DNA of 64,000 nucleotides from Diplolepis rosae (GCA_030998225.1 JAPYXD010000723.1:25685501-25749500); one strand, 5' to 3'. Shown: positions 1 to 11,200, counted from the stretch's first letter. The notes: generated from the sequence alone by a model not told the origin. Translations and numbers: made by a program.

Positions 1-1120
1 AAAAAACTACAATTCATGCCGCTACTAAAATTTTATTTAAATTATTCAAAAACAATTGAAGAATAAACTAAACCAGGTAAAATAAACTATGTCGAAAGGT
101 AAAATATAATAAGAGTGCAGTGAGCAGAAAAAAGAATTAACATTATAAGGAGCAGATAAGAGCTCGACAATCTGGGTCTCTTAAGATAAGCTTTCTGTTC
201 ATTAAACTTGGTTGATATCGTCGGTTCCACTTTGTAGCCAATATCCCTGGTAATGGTAATCGAAGCGTCGTGGAGGCAATAAAGTCGAATAGAGTCATAA
301 CGAGAGGCTCGAAAAATAAACGCCTGATACTCTTGCACTTATATCGATATTGGTGTAATGCACCTGGGAGTGCATCGAGTTAGGCAAGTACATTGCATAC
401 ATACATCCAAGATATCGAGCAATTTTCTCGATAATTAGATGCGATAGGCCGGTGAACGTGCTTGGCCTGTCCAATGATCAAAAATAGCAGTCTTTGCAGA
501 TACCAGGTGAACGGTAATATTTCTTGATGAAACAAAAAATAACTTGACCAGTAGATATATTTCTAAATGTAGTTCGAGGAGTCCAGAGGGTGAAACCATT
601 GTCGATGCTTAGTTGATAAGACAGGTTGGATACACCAATGGTGAGAGGCAGCTGTTTTGCTCTTGATTTTCTCTTCAAGATATAATCGCTAATACAGCTG
701 CCGTTTTGCTACTTCTTCATAACACAATCGTCCTAAGTCTCATTCTTTTCAAAACTTGACTATTTAACGATTCGAAATAAGTTTCCATTTCTCTTCCATA
801 ACGTAAAGGCTCTTGTTTACAACTTTTACTGAACTATACACTAAAAAAAAGTTTTTTACCTTCAAACAAAATTTTTAGAAATCAAACAAATCAACGTATT
901 GGCTGTACTATGGGGTCAAAAATACATTTCCTTAATTTGAATAAACTTCTGAATTAACATTCTTCTTTTAAATAGAACAAATTTTCAGTGTGTTAAGAAA
1001 ACACTTTTTGAACTTAAAAAAACCATCTTTGTTGAAAAAATCATTTTGGTTGAATAAAAATAGTATATTTTTAAATAAAACGAATAATGTCAACAAAAAT
1101 TTGTTCTTTCAAATAGGACC
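1..1120. other. AT-rich sequence, no gene seen
   Basis: No protein family or RNA gene is recognisable on either strand. Open frames are short (at most 83 codons), with no recognisable motif. Nothing here repeats elsewhere in the window as far as I can see. Confidence 0.5.
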
Positions 1121-1124
1121 GAGA

Positions 1125-1577
1125 GATTGTAGAAGACATACCACGTTCTGGACAACCTTTGACCTCTTTAACCAATGAAAACATCGAAAAAGTAAAGAAA
1201 ATTGTGCTAGATAATCGCCATTCCAGCTTAAGAGAAATAGCTTGTGACCTTAAAATCTCTCACGAGTGTGTTCGTTCGATTTTCGTAGATATTTTGGGCA
1301 TGAGACGCATCGCCGCACGACTTGTTCCAAAAGAGCTGAATTCTCTTCTAAAACAGTAGCATGAGCAGGCCTCTTTAGACTTGCTTAATCGCGCCAATTC
1401 TGACCCCACATTCATGGAACGCATCATAACTAGTGACGATACATGGATTTGTTTCAAAGGGACAAACGGTCAATAAAGAATACTATTTGGCCGTATTGAA
1501 ACGTTTGCGTGAGAAAACCCGTCAAAAACGGCCAGATTTGTGGAAAAACAATTCGTGGATTTTACATGACTCTTTTT
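1125..1577 (+). pseudogene. mariner transposase fragment, internally deleted
   Basis: A mariner-type (DD34D) transposase relic. The translation holds the second helix-turn-helix region (SLREIACDLKISHECVRSIF) followed by the linker motif ARLVPKELN. An in-frame TAG at 1357-1359 interrupts it. The frame then continues through DPTFMERIITSDDTWI, which carries the first catalytic aspartate. It then jumps to the GQTVNKEYYLAVLKRLREK region, so the stretch between the first aspartate and this motif has been deleted. The 3' part with the second and third aspartates is missing, and no terminal inverted repeats were found. The element cannot encode an active enzyme. Family assignment rests on known mariner motifs; the subfamily is not certain. 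Confidence 0.85.
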
Positions 1578-3236
1578 AACACAATGTGTTCAGTTGTAAT
1601 ATCCATATTCAATTGCATTATTTAAGATATTAATTTCGGCATATTTTGATGTCTTAGATTTTACAGCTGAATGGCTAAATATTGCAACTGAATATATAAG
1701 ATAGCTGTCCCATCGCTGAATTCTAGATATCCATTCTTCTCCGTGTATAAATAATTACATATTCAAATATTTAAAAAAATAATACTTGAATTCTCCTTCA
1801 TATTTTGTTAAGACACTAACTGTTCTGTTACTACGGTACTGCTTGATTAAATAATATTTCAGAATTTATATACAATCTATATATACATTTAGAAATCTAT
1901 TATTCAAGATGTTTCGAAGATTTGAAGTATTTTGTATCCTTACAAATGTTTTGTAAGTTACTGTAATGTTCACAAAAACTTCCACATTGTAAATTTCCTT
2001 CAGTAAAATAAGGTATTCTAAAATATTATAGAATGTTCTCGTTTTTTAGTTTGTACTTAGTAATGATTCTATCCTTCTTCGAATTGTTAGCAATTGTTTT
2101 TTTATAATCCTTTAGCGTTTTCGAATCAATTCTTCATTCTGTGTTTATTATTATGTGAAAATTCTATAAGTACGCTTTTCTCTAGAATTCCTGTAGAAGT
2201 TCCATTTTAATTTTAATGCGCAAGTCTTTTTGGTGTTTACACGAAACCATAAAGATGAGAGAAAGTACGTGTCGATTACGATGATAAAATTTGTGATTTA
2301 TACTGTAATAAACTTGCCATTTCAGTTGATTACGGAATAAGTAGTTGATGATTAAACTCCGTACAAAGGTGGTAATTAATGGCGGGCCTTGAATTTCGTG
2401 ATACTTATCAACGCAATGCAATGATGAGAATCATAAATTCTGACTCATCACAAGTGTCATTATCTATCAAAAGCCAAGGTCACTGTAAATTATATGCACA
2501 ATAATAGCTAGTCAATTTCAAAAAATTTTATTATGAAGTTGATTATAAATATAAGGATAAACATTCATTCACACTCCTTGTTTCACTCTTTTTCAATTAT
2601 CTCTTTGTCACCAGCTTCATGTATATAAAAGGTAAGAAAAGTAACTGTCACTCGAGAAAATAATCACATAAAAATGTTCAAACTGAAAATCTATAATAAT
2701 TCTCTGATAAAATATGCAAAGTAGTAAAAGGTTAAAGGTTTAAAGTAAAAAGATGAAATTTTTGAAAGTCAAATTTTTAAATGCATACCATACTATTTTT
2801 AAACACTAGATTTTATTATTCATTTTATTCACTAACTGAATTTAAGCTGTGCAATCAGTTTATTTAAATTGATTTCTCAGTAAATACAAAAAACCAGATT
2901 TAAAAGCTAAAAATGAGTTACTGATTGGAATTAATAAAAAAAACTACTGATTACATTTCAGAAAGTAGATACATTACAAAAATTATTTATTGGAAAAATA
3001 AATCATAACAGATTCCATTAGTAAATTAAAAGTGTTGACTACTTGAGATTGGAACTCACATAAAACAAAAACGTGGATTTTATGTACATCTGAAACTTTA
3101 TTATTTAATCAGGCGAAAATTAAATTCAAGATTCTCATGCAACATGTAAATTTTTTATTTTTCATAATGATTTAAAAAATGTTCAATCGATATTACAGTA
3201 AACATAGATACATTGAAGAGGAAGGATCGACGAAAG
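1578..3236. other. AT-rich sequence, no gene seen
   Basis: Strongly AT-rich sequence without a recognisable coding region, RNA gene or element end. The longest open frame (2182-2421, minus strand) has no family motif and looks like chance. Confidence 0.5.
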
Positions 3237-3432
3237 TAGTGTAAAAAGATATGAAGAATAAGGAAGAGTAAGGAAGAGGTAAAAAAACTTCGTTTAAAAC
3301 AGCAAAAACAAAGGGTGAAGATGGGGGAGGGGGGTAGTGTAAAAAGATATGAAGAATAAGGAAGAGTAAGGAAGAGGTAAAAAAACTTCGTTTAAAACAG
3401 CAAAAACAAAGGGTGAAGATGGGGGAGGGGGG
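3237..3432. repeat. 98-bp tandem duplication ending in a G-run
   Basis: Two adjacent, nearly identical 98-bp units start at 3237 and 3335. Each runs from TAGTGTAAAAAGATATG to a purine-rich end GATGGGGGAGGGG. In the second copy the G-run is longer (about 11 G in a row after GGGGGA). The near identity points to a recent duplication, and the G-run could form a G-quadruplex-like structure. Confidence 0.9.
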
Positions 3433-3852
3433 GGGGGGTATTATCCTCCCACGCGGCTTTAGATAGGCTTCGAAATTCCACAGATAAAATCAGCCGCTTG
3501 TTCGGCCGACCAATATATTCATAATGGCCCTCCCGGTCCATTTTTTTGGCCCTTTTTCGAAATTTCGTCTCGCGCAAGTACCGATGGAAGGTTCTTAATC
3601 CTGATTATGCTTTTTTTTTATCAAAAATGTTTTTTTTAAGTATGTACTGCGAATAATAATAAAAATAAAATGTAGATTTAAATACATTAAGTTTAGATTC
3701 ACATCATTAATTTGAATTAAGTCTCAATAGCGAGTGTCAAAAAACTGAAAATCTAATAAGAAACTACACATAAGTTCAGGTTTTTTTAAGTACTTCTTGA
3801 TTTAAAGGTTTTTTCAAAAAAACACTTGTTAAAAAAATGTAGGTATTTTTTG
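3433..3852. other. no gene seen; short GC-richer patch
   Basis: The first 150 bases are GC-richer than their surroundings; the rest is AT-rich. The minus-strand frame at 3392-3577 has no recognisable motif. Confidence 0.45.
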
Positions 3853-3921
3853 AATATTTTCATATGATGTTGTTAATAATTGGCTTTAGGGTCCAGAAAT
3901 AATAACTAAAAAACTAGTATA
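3853..3921 (-). mobile_element. Penelope-like 3' tail fragment, minus strand
   Basis: The stretch with CATATGATGTTGTT and TTTAGGGTCCAGAAATAATA is the reverse complement of 7996-8060, the tail that follows the hammerhead-like motif at 7959. After it, AACTAAAAAACTAGTA matches the reverse complement of 7727-7743. The roughly 245 bases between these two blocks on the right side, including the hammerhead-like motif, are absent here. The fragment therefore forms the outer, shortened left arm of an inverted pair. Confidence 0.75.
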
Positions 3922-4554
3922 CAGGGTGTCTAAAAAGTCCCGGGACGGTTGGATATTTCCTCAGGTAAAATATTTTTCAAAAAAGTGAAGGTCATTCTTG
4001 AAGTAAATTTCAACAAGGAATTTAATGGTGACCTTCATTTTGACCTTGAAGTTGACCTTCATGGCTTTTTGAAGGTCAAATTTGTTTTTTTCAAATGGAA
4101 ACCCCCTTTTTTCATATCTGCAATCGATAGAGCGGAAAATACTACGTTCAAGTACGTACCCAGGTCGTAGGTCAATTGTAACGTTCCAGGTCAGTTAAAG
4201 GTTATTTGAAATTAACAAAGTTTTCCAAGAAGTCAGTGTAATTCCTGAAGTAAATTTCAACGAGAAATTCATTGGTGAGCTCTGTATTGATCTTGGTTAC
4301 AGCGTTTTGAATTTTTTAATATCATATTTATAGGAAATTTTTCATTAAAAGTTCCAGGAGTTCTGATGAGAGTTCTATTCCTCCCCAAAGAGTTATATCG
4401 AAAAGTCCTATACCGTTTTTCGATACCTAAGTCAATACCTAAGGCGATACCATAAGTCCTATACCGTTTTTCTATCTCCATACGAATATTACGAATCGAA
4501 ACTAAATATACGTATTACGAGTACATACTTACTATCTTTCGCTAAAAGATTATT

Positions 4555-5649
4555 ATGGCGCAAGCTAAACTTTCGGAACGAGAGAGGGTATCTGTATTAG
4601 TAATGCGTGGTTGAGGAGATCGAGTTCGATCTTATGATCAAGTTCGTTTGCTTTTTAATCGCACTTTTCGTAATGGAGAAGGGTTAAATCCTGTCTCAAA
4701 ATCAACAATTGAAAGAACTGTAAGGCGCTTTGTGAATCATGGATCTATCAAGAACCTTCAGAGAACTGGTCGGCCAAAATCTGCAGGATCTGAAGAGATG
4801 CAGATGGACATAGCCCAAGTATTTGTTGAAAGCCCACACCTTAGTTTACGTCGAGCTAGTGATGAGCGTAACGTTGCTCCTGAGACAGTGCGAAATATTT
4901 TAAAAAGCATTAATCTCCATCCTTACAAAGTTCATCTGGTACAAGAGCTCAATGAAGACGATCCTGATCGTCGGGTTGAATTTTGTGAAAGTATGATGGA
5001 CAGAATTGATAGAGATCCTCTTTTCTTGTACAATACAGTATTTTCAGATGAAGCTACTTTCACTTTAAAAGGTGATTTTAACAGGCAAAATTGTAGATAT
5101 TGGTCCGACACAAATCCTGATTGAATGATGGAGAGTCACACACAATATCCAGAAAAGATTAATGTTTGGGCCGGTATCTTGAATGATACATTCATAGGCC
5201 CTTCCTTCATCGATGGTAATCTCAATGCCCGTGCATATGAAGAGCTTCTCAGAAACCAAATTGTACCAAGAATAAGGGAGATTACAGGCGATAATTTTCA
5301 AAATATATGGTTCCAGCAGGACGGAGTAGCAGCTCATTACGGTAGGGAGGTTCGAGTATATTTGGATACTCAGTTCCCTCATAGGCGGATTGGAAGAAGG
5401 GGTGAAATCGAGTGGCCTGCTAGATCTCCTGATCTGACGCCTCTCGACTATTTTCTTTGGGGTTATTTAAAGAGCAAAGTATACTCAGCGCAACCCCAAA
5501 GCTTAGACGAATTGCAGAATCGGATTCTGCAAGAGGCTACTTTGATTGATAGGGAAATAATTCGTAATGCTGTAACTCATTTTCACAATCGCATAGCTTT
5601 TTTCAAGAAGCTCAAGATTTTCAGTTCGAACATTTTCACTGAAGCGTGA
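4555..5649 (+). pseudogene. DD41D transposase, two in-frame stops
   Basis: A 364-codon frame starting at ATG 4555 that would encode an IS630/Tc1/mariner superfamily transposase. The N-terminus has the insect DUF4817-type helix-turn-helix signature (FSERER-like start, then SKSTIERTVRRF and GRPKSA). The DDE domain shows FSDEATF (first D), IWFQQDG (second D) and SPDLTPLDYFLWG (third D). Forty-one residues separate the second and third D, which defines the DD41D (rosa-like) group rather than classical DD34D mariner. Stops are TGA at 4612-4614 and TGA at 5122-5124. Both fall where relatives usually carry aromatic residues, and TGG to TGA changes would explain them. No frameshift was seen. The frame ends at TGA 5647-5649, inside the first unit of a 42-bp repeat. 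Confidence 0.88.
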
Positions 5650-5771
5650 GAGGCAAGGGGACTCATGCTAATCAAGCACCCCGAAACGTGAGAGGCAAGG
5701 GGACTCACGCTAATCAAACACTCCGAAACGTGAGAGGCAAGGGGACTCACGCTAATCAAGCACCCCAAAGG
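5646..5771 (+). repeat. three tandem 42-bp units after the transposase stop
   Basis: Units start at 5646, 5688 and 5730 and share GTGAGAGGCAAGGGGACTCA followed by GCTAATCAA. The transposase stop codon lies in the first unit. The period is a multiple of three. Only three units are present and there are no spacers, so this is a minisatellite and not a CRISPR array. Confidence 0.92.
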
Positions 5772-5854
5772 GAACAGAATTTACTACATCCACGTCGTTG
5801 TTCCTGGGTAATGCTAAACGTAAACGTAAACTGCTTGGAAAAAACCTTGAAAAA

Positions 5855-6700
5855 ACCTTGAAGATCATCATGAAGATCAATTCAGAGATCACCAATGAAT
5901 TTCTCGTTGAAATTTACTTCAGGAATTACACTGACCTCTTGGGAAACTTTGTTAATTTCAAATAACCTTTAACTGACCTGGAACGTTACAATTGACCTAT
6001 GACTTGGGTACGTACTTGAATGTAGTATTTTTCGCTCTATCGATTGCAGATGTGAAAAAAGGGGGTTTCCATTTGAAAAAAACAAATTTGACCTTCCAAA
6101 AGCCATGGAGGTCAACTTCAAAGTCAAAATGAAGGTCACCATTGAATTCGCCGTTGAAAAATACTTCAGGAATTGCACTGACCTCTTGGAAAACTTTGTT
6201 TATTTCAAATAACCTCTAATTGACCTTGAACATTACAATTGACCTATGACTTGGGTACGTAATTGAACGTAGTATTTTTCGCTCTATCGATTCCAGATGT
6301 GAAAAAAGGGGGTTTCCATTTGAAAAAAACAAAATTGTCCTTCAAAAAGCCATGAAGGTCAACTTCAAGGTCAAAATGAAGGTCACCATTGAATTCCCCG
6401 TTGAAAAATACTTCAGGAATTGCACTGACCTCTTGGAAAACTTTGTTTATTTCAAGTAACCTCTTATTGACCTTGAAAGTTACAATTGACCTATGACTTG
6501 GGTACATATCTGAATGTAGAATTTTCCGCTCTATCGATTGCAGATGTAAAAAAAGGGAGTTTTCATTTAAAAAAACAAAGTTGACCTTCAAAAAGCCATG
6601 AAGGTCAACTTTAAGGTCAACGTGAAGGTCACCATTGAATTCCTCGTTGAAAATTACTTCAGGAATGACCTTCACTTTTTTGAAAAATATTTTACCATCC
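5855..6700. repeat. 247-bp subterminal repeat array of the DD41D element
   Basis: The phrase GACCTATGACTTGGGTAC occurs at 5994, 6241 and 6488, a constant 247-bp spacing. Each unit also holds a CTCTATCGATT block, a poly-T/C block and several GGTCA/TGACC half sites. The left flank (3949-4215) has one inverted copy. Dense, oriented half sites suggest multiple transposase or host-factor binding sites; that is inference. Confidence 0.85.
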
Positions 6701-6721
6701 CGGGACTTTTTAGACACCCTG

Positions 6722-7729
6722 TATATTTGTGTTTAAATGTTACTGAAGATATAGATGCAAGTACATATATAATATAAAATTACAAAAGATTATTTATGAA
6801 AATTAGCATAAAATTGCTAATATGAATTCAACAATGTTGGAAATTTCTACCGCAATCTGCCAGAATATGTGACTGAAGTTAATTTTCAGTTACGAAGTGT
6901 TGAATATTCTGTATATGGTATGTTCCTCTGGAGATTCTGAAATTTGTAACAGGAATAGTTTTACGTTTTGGGTAACTGAAGTTTAATGTAGTTACATGCA
7001 ACTGAAAATTACGCCACATGTAACCGAAAATTCAGTTACAGTTTCGTAATTTTATGATAAATCTTATAAAAATTCTATTACAGTTTGGTAGTTTTAAAAT
7101 ATATTTTATGAAAATTCAGTTAAGTTCCATAACATCAAGAAAAATTTAAAAAATTCAGTACATTTTTCACAATTTCAAGAAACCTTTACTCAAAAACATC
7201 ATAAATATCGTCAAATTTTACGTCACCTTTGTAACATAAATTTTTTTGTAAATTTCCGAACATTTCCAACAGTAATGTAGTATATGACTGTAACAGAATT
7301 TTTATAAAATTTATCATAAAATTACGAAACTGTAACTGAATTTACGGTTACATATGGCTGAATTTTCAGTTGCATGTAACTACATTAAACTTCAGTTACC
7401 CAAAACGTAAAACTATTCCTATTACAAGTTTCAGAATCTCCAGAAAAACATATATAGAATATTCAACACTTTGTAACTGAAAATTAAAATTTTTTTCCAT
7501 AAATTTACTAAAAAATAACTGAATTTTCTGAAATTCTATCTTAATTTGGTAAGGCTGTAGCTGAATAAAACTCCAGTCACATGTTCCGGCAAATTGCGGT
7601 AGAAATTTCTAACAGTGTAGAATTCATATTAGCAATTCTAAGCTAATTTTCATAAATAATCCTTTGTAATTTTATACCATATATGTACTTGCATCTATAT
7701 CTTCAGTAACATTTAGACACAAATATATG
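6722..7729. repeat. 1-kb palindrome with about 430-bp arms
   Basis: The two halves are inverted copies around 7224/7225. For example GTAC at 6761-6764 pairs with GTAC at 7685-7688, and TACCGCAA at 6848 pairs with TTGCGGTA ending at 7601, both with coordinate sum 14449. The central ~100 bases are not symmetric. A single-arm copy of the same family lies at 30026-30395. In both places a hammerhead-like motif follows downstream, so the repeat probably belongs to the Penelope-like element. Confidence 0.85.
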
Positions 7730-7956
7730 CTAGTTTTTTAGTTGATGTATCTTAAAGTTATGTGCTAGAATTTTATTGTTATTCCTAAGGAAGTATTTTA
7801 GTAGGTAATTTATCGATGTTTTCTCTACAATTTATGTAAATTTTCTCACGGTTTTTTGACATATTTTACATTTTTTACATTACCAAAGTTTACTCCAAAA
7901 TAAGGTTTATATGTGCAATATTTTATTCAATGTTTTGATGTTTAAGAAATAAAGAT

Positions 7957-8000
7957 CACTGATGAGGACTCCGATCAGAGTCGAAACTTTTGATAGTATG
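7957..8000 (+). ncRNA. hammerhead-ribozyme-like motif 1
   Basis: The core CTGATGA (7959-7965) is followed by a hairpin GACTC (7967-7971) / GAGTC (7978-7982) and then GAAAC (7983-7987), the order of a hammerhead core with stem II between the two conserved strands. One extra G (7966) separates the core from the stem compared with the canonical form. A three-base-pair stem III (ACT/AGT) followed by A can be drawn, which would give a TA cleavage dinucleotide near 7997-7998. Stem I is weak. Hammerhead motifs are known in Penelope-like retroelements. Activity is not established. Confidence 0.6.
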
Positions 8001-8075
8001 TAACCTCCTAAGTTATTATTTCTGGACCCTAAATCCAATTAATAAACAACAACATCATATGAAATTTATTATTTG
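8001..8075 (+). mobile_element. Penelope-like 3' tail
   Basis: After the hammerhead-like motif comes GGACCCTAA (8013) and then GAGGGTCGATACAAG (8046). The same order occurs after motif 2 (31498 and 31550), and in reverse on the minus strand at 52692-52777. This is the shared terminal block of one family. Confidence 0.7.
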
Positions 8076-8185
8076 AGGGTCGATACAAGTTCTATTTTAT
8101 GAATATTTTTAAAATATTTCTAGATATATCTCTAAACAATTTATGACAGTCTTCAATATAAAATTTCAATTCAAATTTTAAAGAA

Positions 8186-8395
8186 TTTGAAATCTTTCCG
8201 TGTAAAAAAAGACGCTTTTCGATTGCGCTGGGATTTGAGCCCAGGTCTTTCGATTGCCGTCTTTCTGTGGAGAAAGAGATGTCGGACGCCTATGTAGCTC
8301 AGTGGTTAGAACAGTCGACCGGCAATCGAAAGACCTGGGCTCGAATCCCAGCGCAGTCAAAAGCGTCTTTTTTCCACAGAAAGATTTCAAATTCT
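8186..8395. repeat. fold-back pair around a tRNA-like sequence
   Basis: Bases 8211-8258 are the inverted complement of 8321-8366, with the match continuing outward on both sides (CTTTCCGTG... against ...CACAGAAAG). The spacer 8259-8320 holds the first half of the tRNA-like sequence. The 3' half of the tRNA-like region is therefore present twice in opposite orientation. Confidence 0.9.
8288..8358 (+). pseudogene. tRNA-Ala(GGC)-like sequence, SINE head
   Basis: The A box TAGCTCAGTGGTTAGA (8295-8310) and the T arm CTGGG-CTCGAAT-CCCAG (8335-8351, five perfect pairs, containing the B box) sit at normal spacing. A four-pair anticodon stem encloses loop CCGGCAA (8319-8325), placing GGC (Ala) at the anticodon. 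Position 33 is C instead of the near-invariant U, the D stem has three of four pairs and the acceptor stem has two mismatches. No CCA-adjacent normal end is evident. These defects and the repeated downstream body argue for a tRNA-derived SINE head or pseudogene rather than a working tRNA. Confidence 0.65.
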
Positions 8396-8545
8396 TTAAA
8401 ATTTTAATTTAATTTGCATTTATTTGCGATATAAGAGTTTGAAATTGTCTACGAGGACACCTGTCAGCAACGTATCCTATCTGATACGCGACTAGTGATT
8501 CTCCGATAATGTAGGCAGTGGCAGAAATTTCAAACCTAACTAATT
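8359..8545 (+). repeat. body of candidate tRNA-derived SINE, copy 1
   Basis: The sequence from AAAGCGTCTTTTTTCC to about 8540, with GTTTGAAATTGTCTAC and ATACGCGACTA, recurs at 34475-34642 with modest divergence. Only copy 1 keeps the tRNA-like head. Confidence 0.7.
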
Positions 8546-10257
8546 AATTTAAAATTTTAATAATCAGTTACTATAATGATCAGTAGTTTCACGAGAATTT
8601 ACGATATGTTTTTATTAGAGACTTTACTGTTAATGATAAATAGAGAAGGAGGTGTATAGTCGATTAAAGTAAGAGATTTTCGGATTTGTCACACACGCAA
8701 TGTTGTTGAAGGGAGAGAAGGCGCCATTACGGATGAACTGAAAATGAGATGAAATAGTAGTTTAGAGGGTTTTTTAATATGCAGCTATGCATTCATATCA
8801 ATCGAGTCATGCATATGCTAAACTCCGAGCATACATATGTGTAAAAACACTTATGCATAAATTTATCCTCGTACCGTGCAAATGTTAATTATCTCCTTTA
8901 TCCGTGTCGGTATTTCAGTTCTTTTAATTAAGAACCGTTACCTTATAGCATCGAATCTTCTCTAGATCTGATAAAAAATAACAAATTTTTTTTACTCTGA
9001 ATAAAACTTCCTTAATACCTTGAAATTCTAATTGTAATAACCAAGGATCTTAAGAATACTCTAAAATTATTTATAATAAGAAATTAAAGTAAAACTCGTT
9101 GAACGTAAGAACGTCTATATTTGCAATTTTTGTACTGAAAGCCCTAAGAAGCACAAAGAGTCAGATTAAACGGAATATCTTTATCTAATTCTTAGTTCCG
9201 CGAAATTCTGAAGGAGGTGCACGCGAACAGGATCAACGACATCCTGCGAAGGTGCAGGACTGGGGTACTTTCACGAAACATCGCGTGCAAACTTTTTTTC
9301 GCTATTTTGTACCACAATTTACCCGGAATTCATATTCAAGTTACAACATCCACCGGTTACAACAAAGATAAAACTCGAGAAATGAATTTCGAGTTAATAT
9401 TAAAAATTTCAAAAGTGTATAGTGACCAGTGTGGCCACGAGTGCGGGAAGCAGAATAGGAATTATACAGTATAAAAGAGTTTAGGATACAATGCAATTTT
9501 CTCAGTTCGTAAAACAGTTTATATAAAGGGCTAGTGGTCCAAAGGGGATAAGGCGCATTTTTAAAACTTTTCAGGAGAGTGGAAAAACTTTCGCATTTTT
9601 CGAATCCCGTTAGCTCCTCAGACAATTTCAACCACTTAAAAAAAACTATATCGATTTTCACATTTTTGTGTATGGTTTCATTTCTAGGTCAAGTATCGGG
9701 GAATCCGAAAATGAAAAAAAAACGCATTTTGTCGGTTTTTGTCAGTTGTAATGTTTTAATGTGAATATCAGACACTTTTCCAGTAGATTTTGATAATTCT
9801 GGAGATTATAAAGTTATTCCGTAAATTTTTCTGAAATTTTTTTTACTGTATGTTTTTATTCTGCTGCAACGGTGCAACCCACTTTCAGCCGCTCTTTATT
9901 TTTGCGAGACGGAATTTCAGTTATAAAACAAATATTTAATGTCCCGAGTAGAGATTTGTCCAGAAAATTCCAATACGAATATCGAGTACCTGAGTAATTT
10001 TAGCGGTTTTTAAAAATTTTAGATAATCTTGAAAGGCCTTAGTTTTTCACTCTCCAATTCATCTAGCCAGATCCACTTGGTTTTTTCTTATAAGTACTTC
10101 TATCAAGGCATTGGGCAGAGAAACATACCATATTTCAGATTAAAAATTGATTCAAGAACTTGTCTGTTATTGAAGAGAAAAACTGGCCAAAATTCAGATA
10201 AGATATACGTTTCAAGAACTGATCCGTCACTAAGCAGAAAAATTCATTATAATTTTT
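8546..10257. other. no gene recognised
   Basis: AT-rich sequence. A GC-richer frame at 9217-9474 (85 codons from GTG) begins with a basic stretch but has no motif I recognise and no repeated copy. It may be an exon relic or chance. No element ends were found. Confidence 0.4.
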
Positions 10258-10488
10258 ACATTCTCATCATGGATGAGAAGGTATTAGTTTTATGTGAAAA
10301 ATAATTTTCGAAATTTTCATCAAATCTTTACGTTTTGAGACCCCCTGAGTCAGAAAAAACGGTTTTTACGAAAGTGTCTGATTGTCTGTCTGTTTGTAGT
10401 AGGCCGTATACTCGATAACTCTCGATAGAATTACCAGATTGAATTGAGCTTAGGCACACTTTATCGGAGGCCAAAAATTAAGTTCCGC
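10258..10488 (+). mobile_element. Helentron-like element, 5' fragment
   Basis: It starts in a T-run with ACATTCTCATCATGGATGAG and carries GAGACCCCCTGAGTC, then a short degenerate GTCT tract (10374-10398), exactly as at 55176 and 56926. Similarity ends near 10488, so this is a 5' fragment of that family. Confidence 0.8.
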
Positions 10489-11185
10489 AAATGCCTGTAT
10501 CCCCAACTCTTAAACAGTTCTATAAACTTTATTAAACTATTTTTTTCCGTGTGTCCAAAATTTTTACTGCTAAATATTTTTTCATAAACTGAGAGGTAGT
10601 TTAATATAAAAATATTAGTATTTATCTTGTTTATAATATATTTATTGTGTCAAATATTTATTAATCAGATATTTTGATATGTTTGAATTGATATAAATAA
10701 ACTTAATAAAATCAAATTATCAAATGAAGTTTGCAAAGGAAAGAAATTTTCAACCCAGCAAAATATTCAGAATGATATTTATACAAGAACGGAAGCGGTA
10801 AGATTTACTTAAAGATACGGAAATTCCTTTAGCCTCATACAAATCTGCAGTACACATTTATACACAGCATATTGTACTACTCTCACTCTCATGAATATTC
10901 ACTAATAGTATACGCCGTACGCATATAGACGTTCTGCATAGTTAAACACCAAGAAGCGTTTAAGGGAGAGCTCGGGCGACTTGACTAACGACTCGAGACG
11001 CCTAATTGGCGATACTATTTGTATGAATATCCTAAAAATGAAAATCTACTTGAGGAAGAGAGTATACGATGTAGGATGTAGAAAGAAAAAAGAAGTGATC
11101 ACATTCACGTCAAAGTTATTTACGATCCTGCCCCTTAAGGGTTCTCCTAATATTCATTACGTTTACACTCAAGAGGTCGTTCTGA
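10489..11185. other. no gene recognised
   Basis: Mixed AT-rich sequence with no family motif. The frame at 10981-11223 runs into the fold-back element and is not supported. Confidence 0.45.
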
Positions 11186-11200
11186 CCCGAGTCGAACTAT

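Larger units (their letters stand above)
3922..6721 (+). mobile_element. DD41D mariner-like element, 2.8 kb
   Basis: The ends are inverted repeats, CAGGGTGTCTAAAAAGTCCC at 3922 and its complement ending at 6721, flanked by TA on both sides. The element lies inside the left arm of a palindrome. The opposite arm (near 7720-7740) shows the uninterrupted sequence and confirms a 2-bp TA duplication. Long subterminal regions rich in TGACCT/AGGTCA motifs flank a single transposase frame. The right flank carries extra copies of a 247-bp unit, so the arms are unequal. The transposase has only two nonsense changes, so this is one of the least decayed elements in the window. Confidence 0.9.

Noticed and set aside
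5646..5771. CRISPR-like direct repeats
   Set aside because: Units are contiguous without spacers and lie in a eukaryotic transposon.
8288..8358. Functional tRNA-Ala gene
   Set aside because: C33, mismatches in three stems and linkage to a repeated SINE body make a working tRNA unlikely.
9217..9474. Host exon with basic N-terminus
   Set aside because: No recognisable domain, weak start (GTG) and no splice pattern I can defend.
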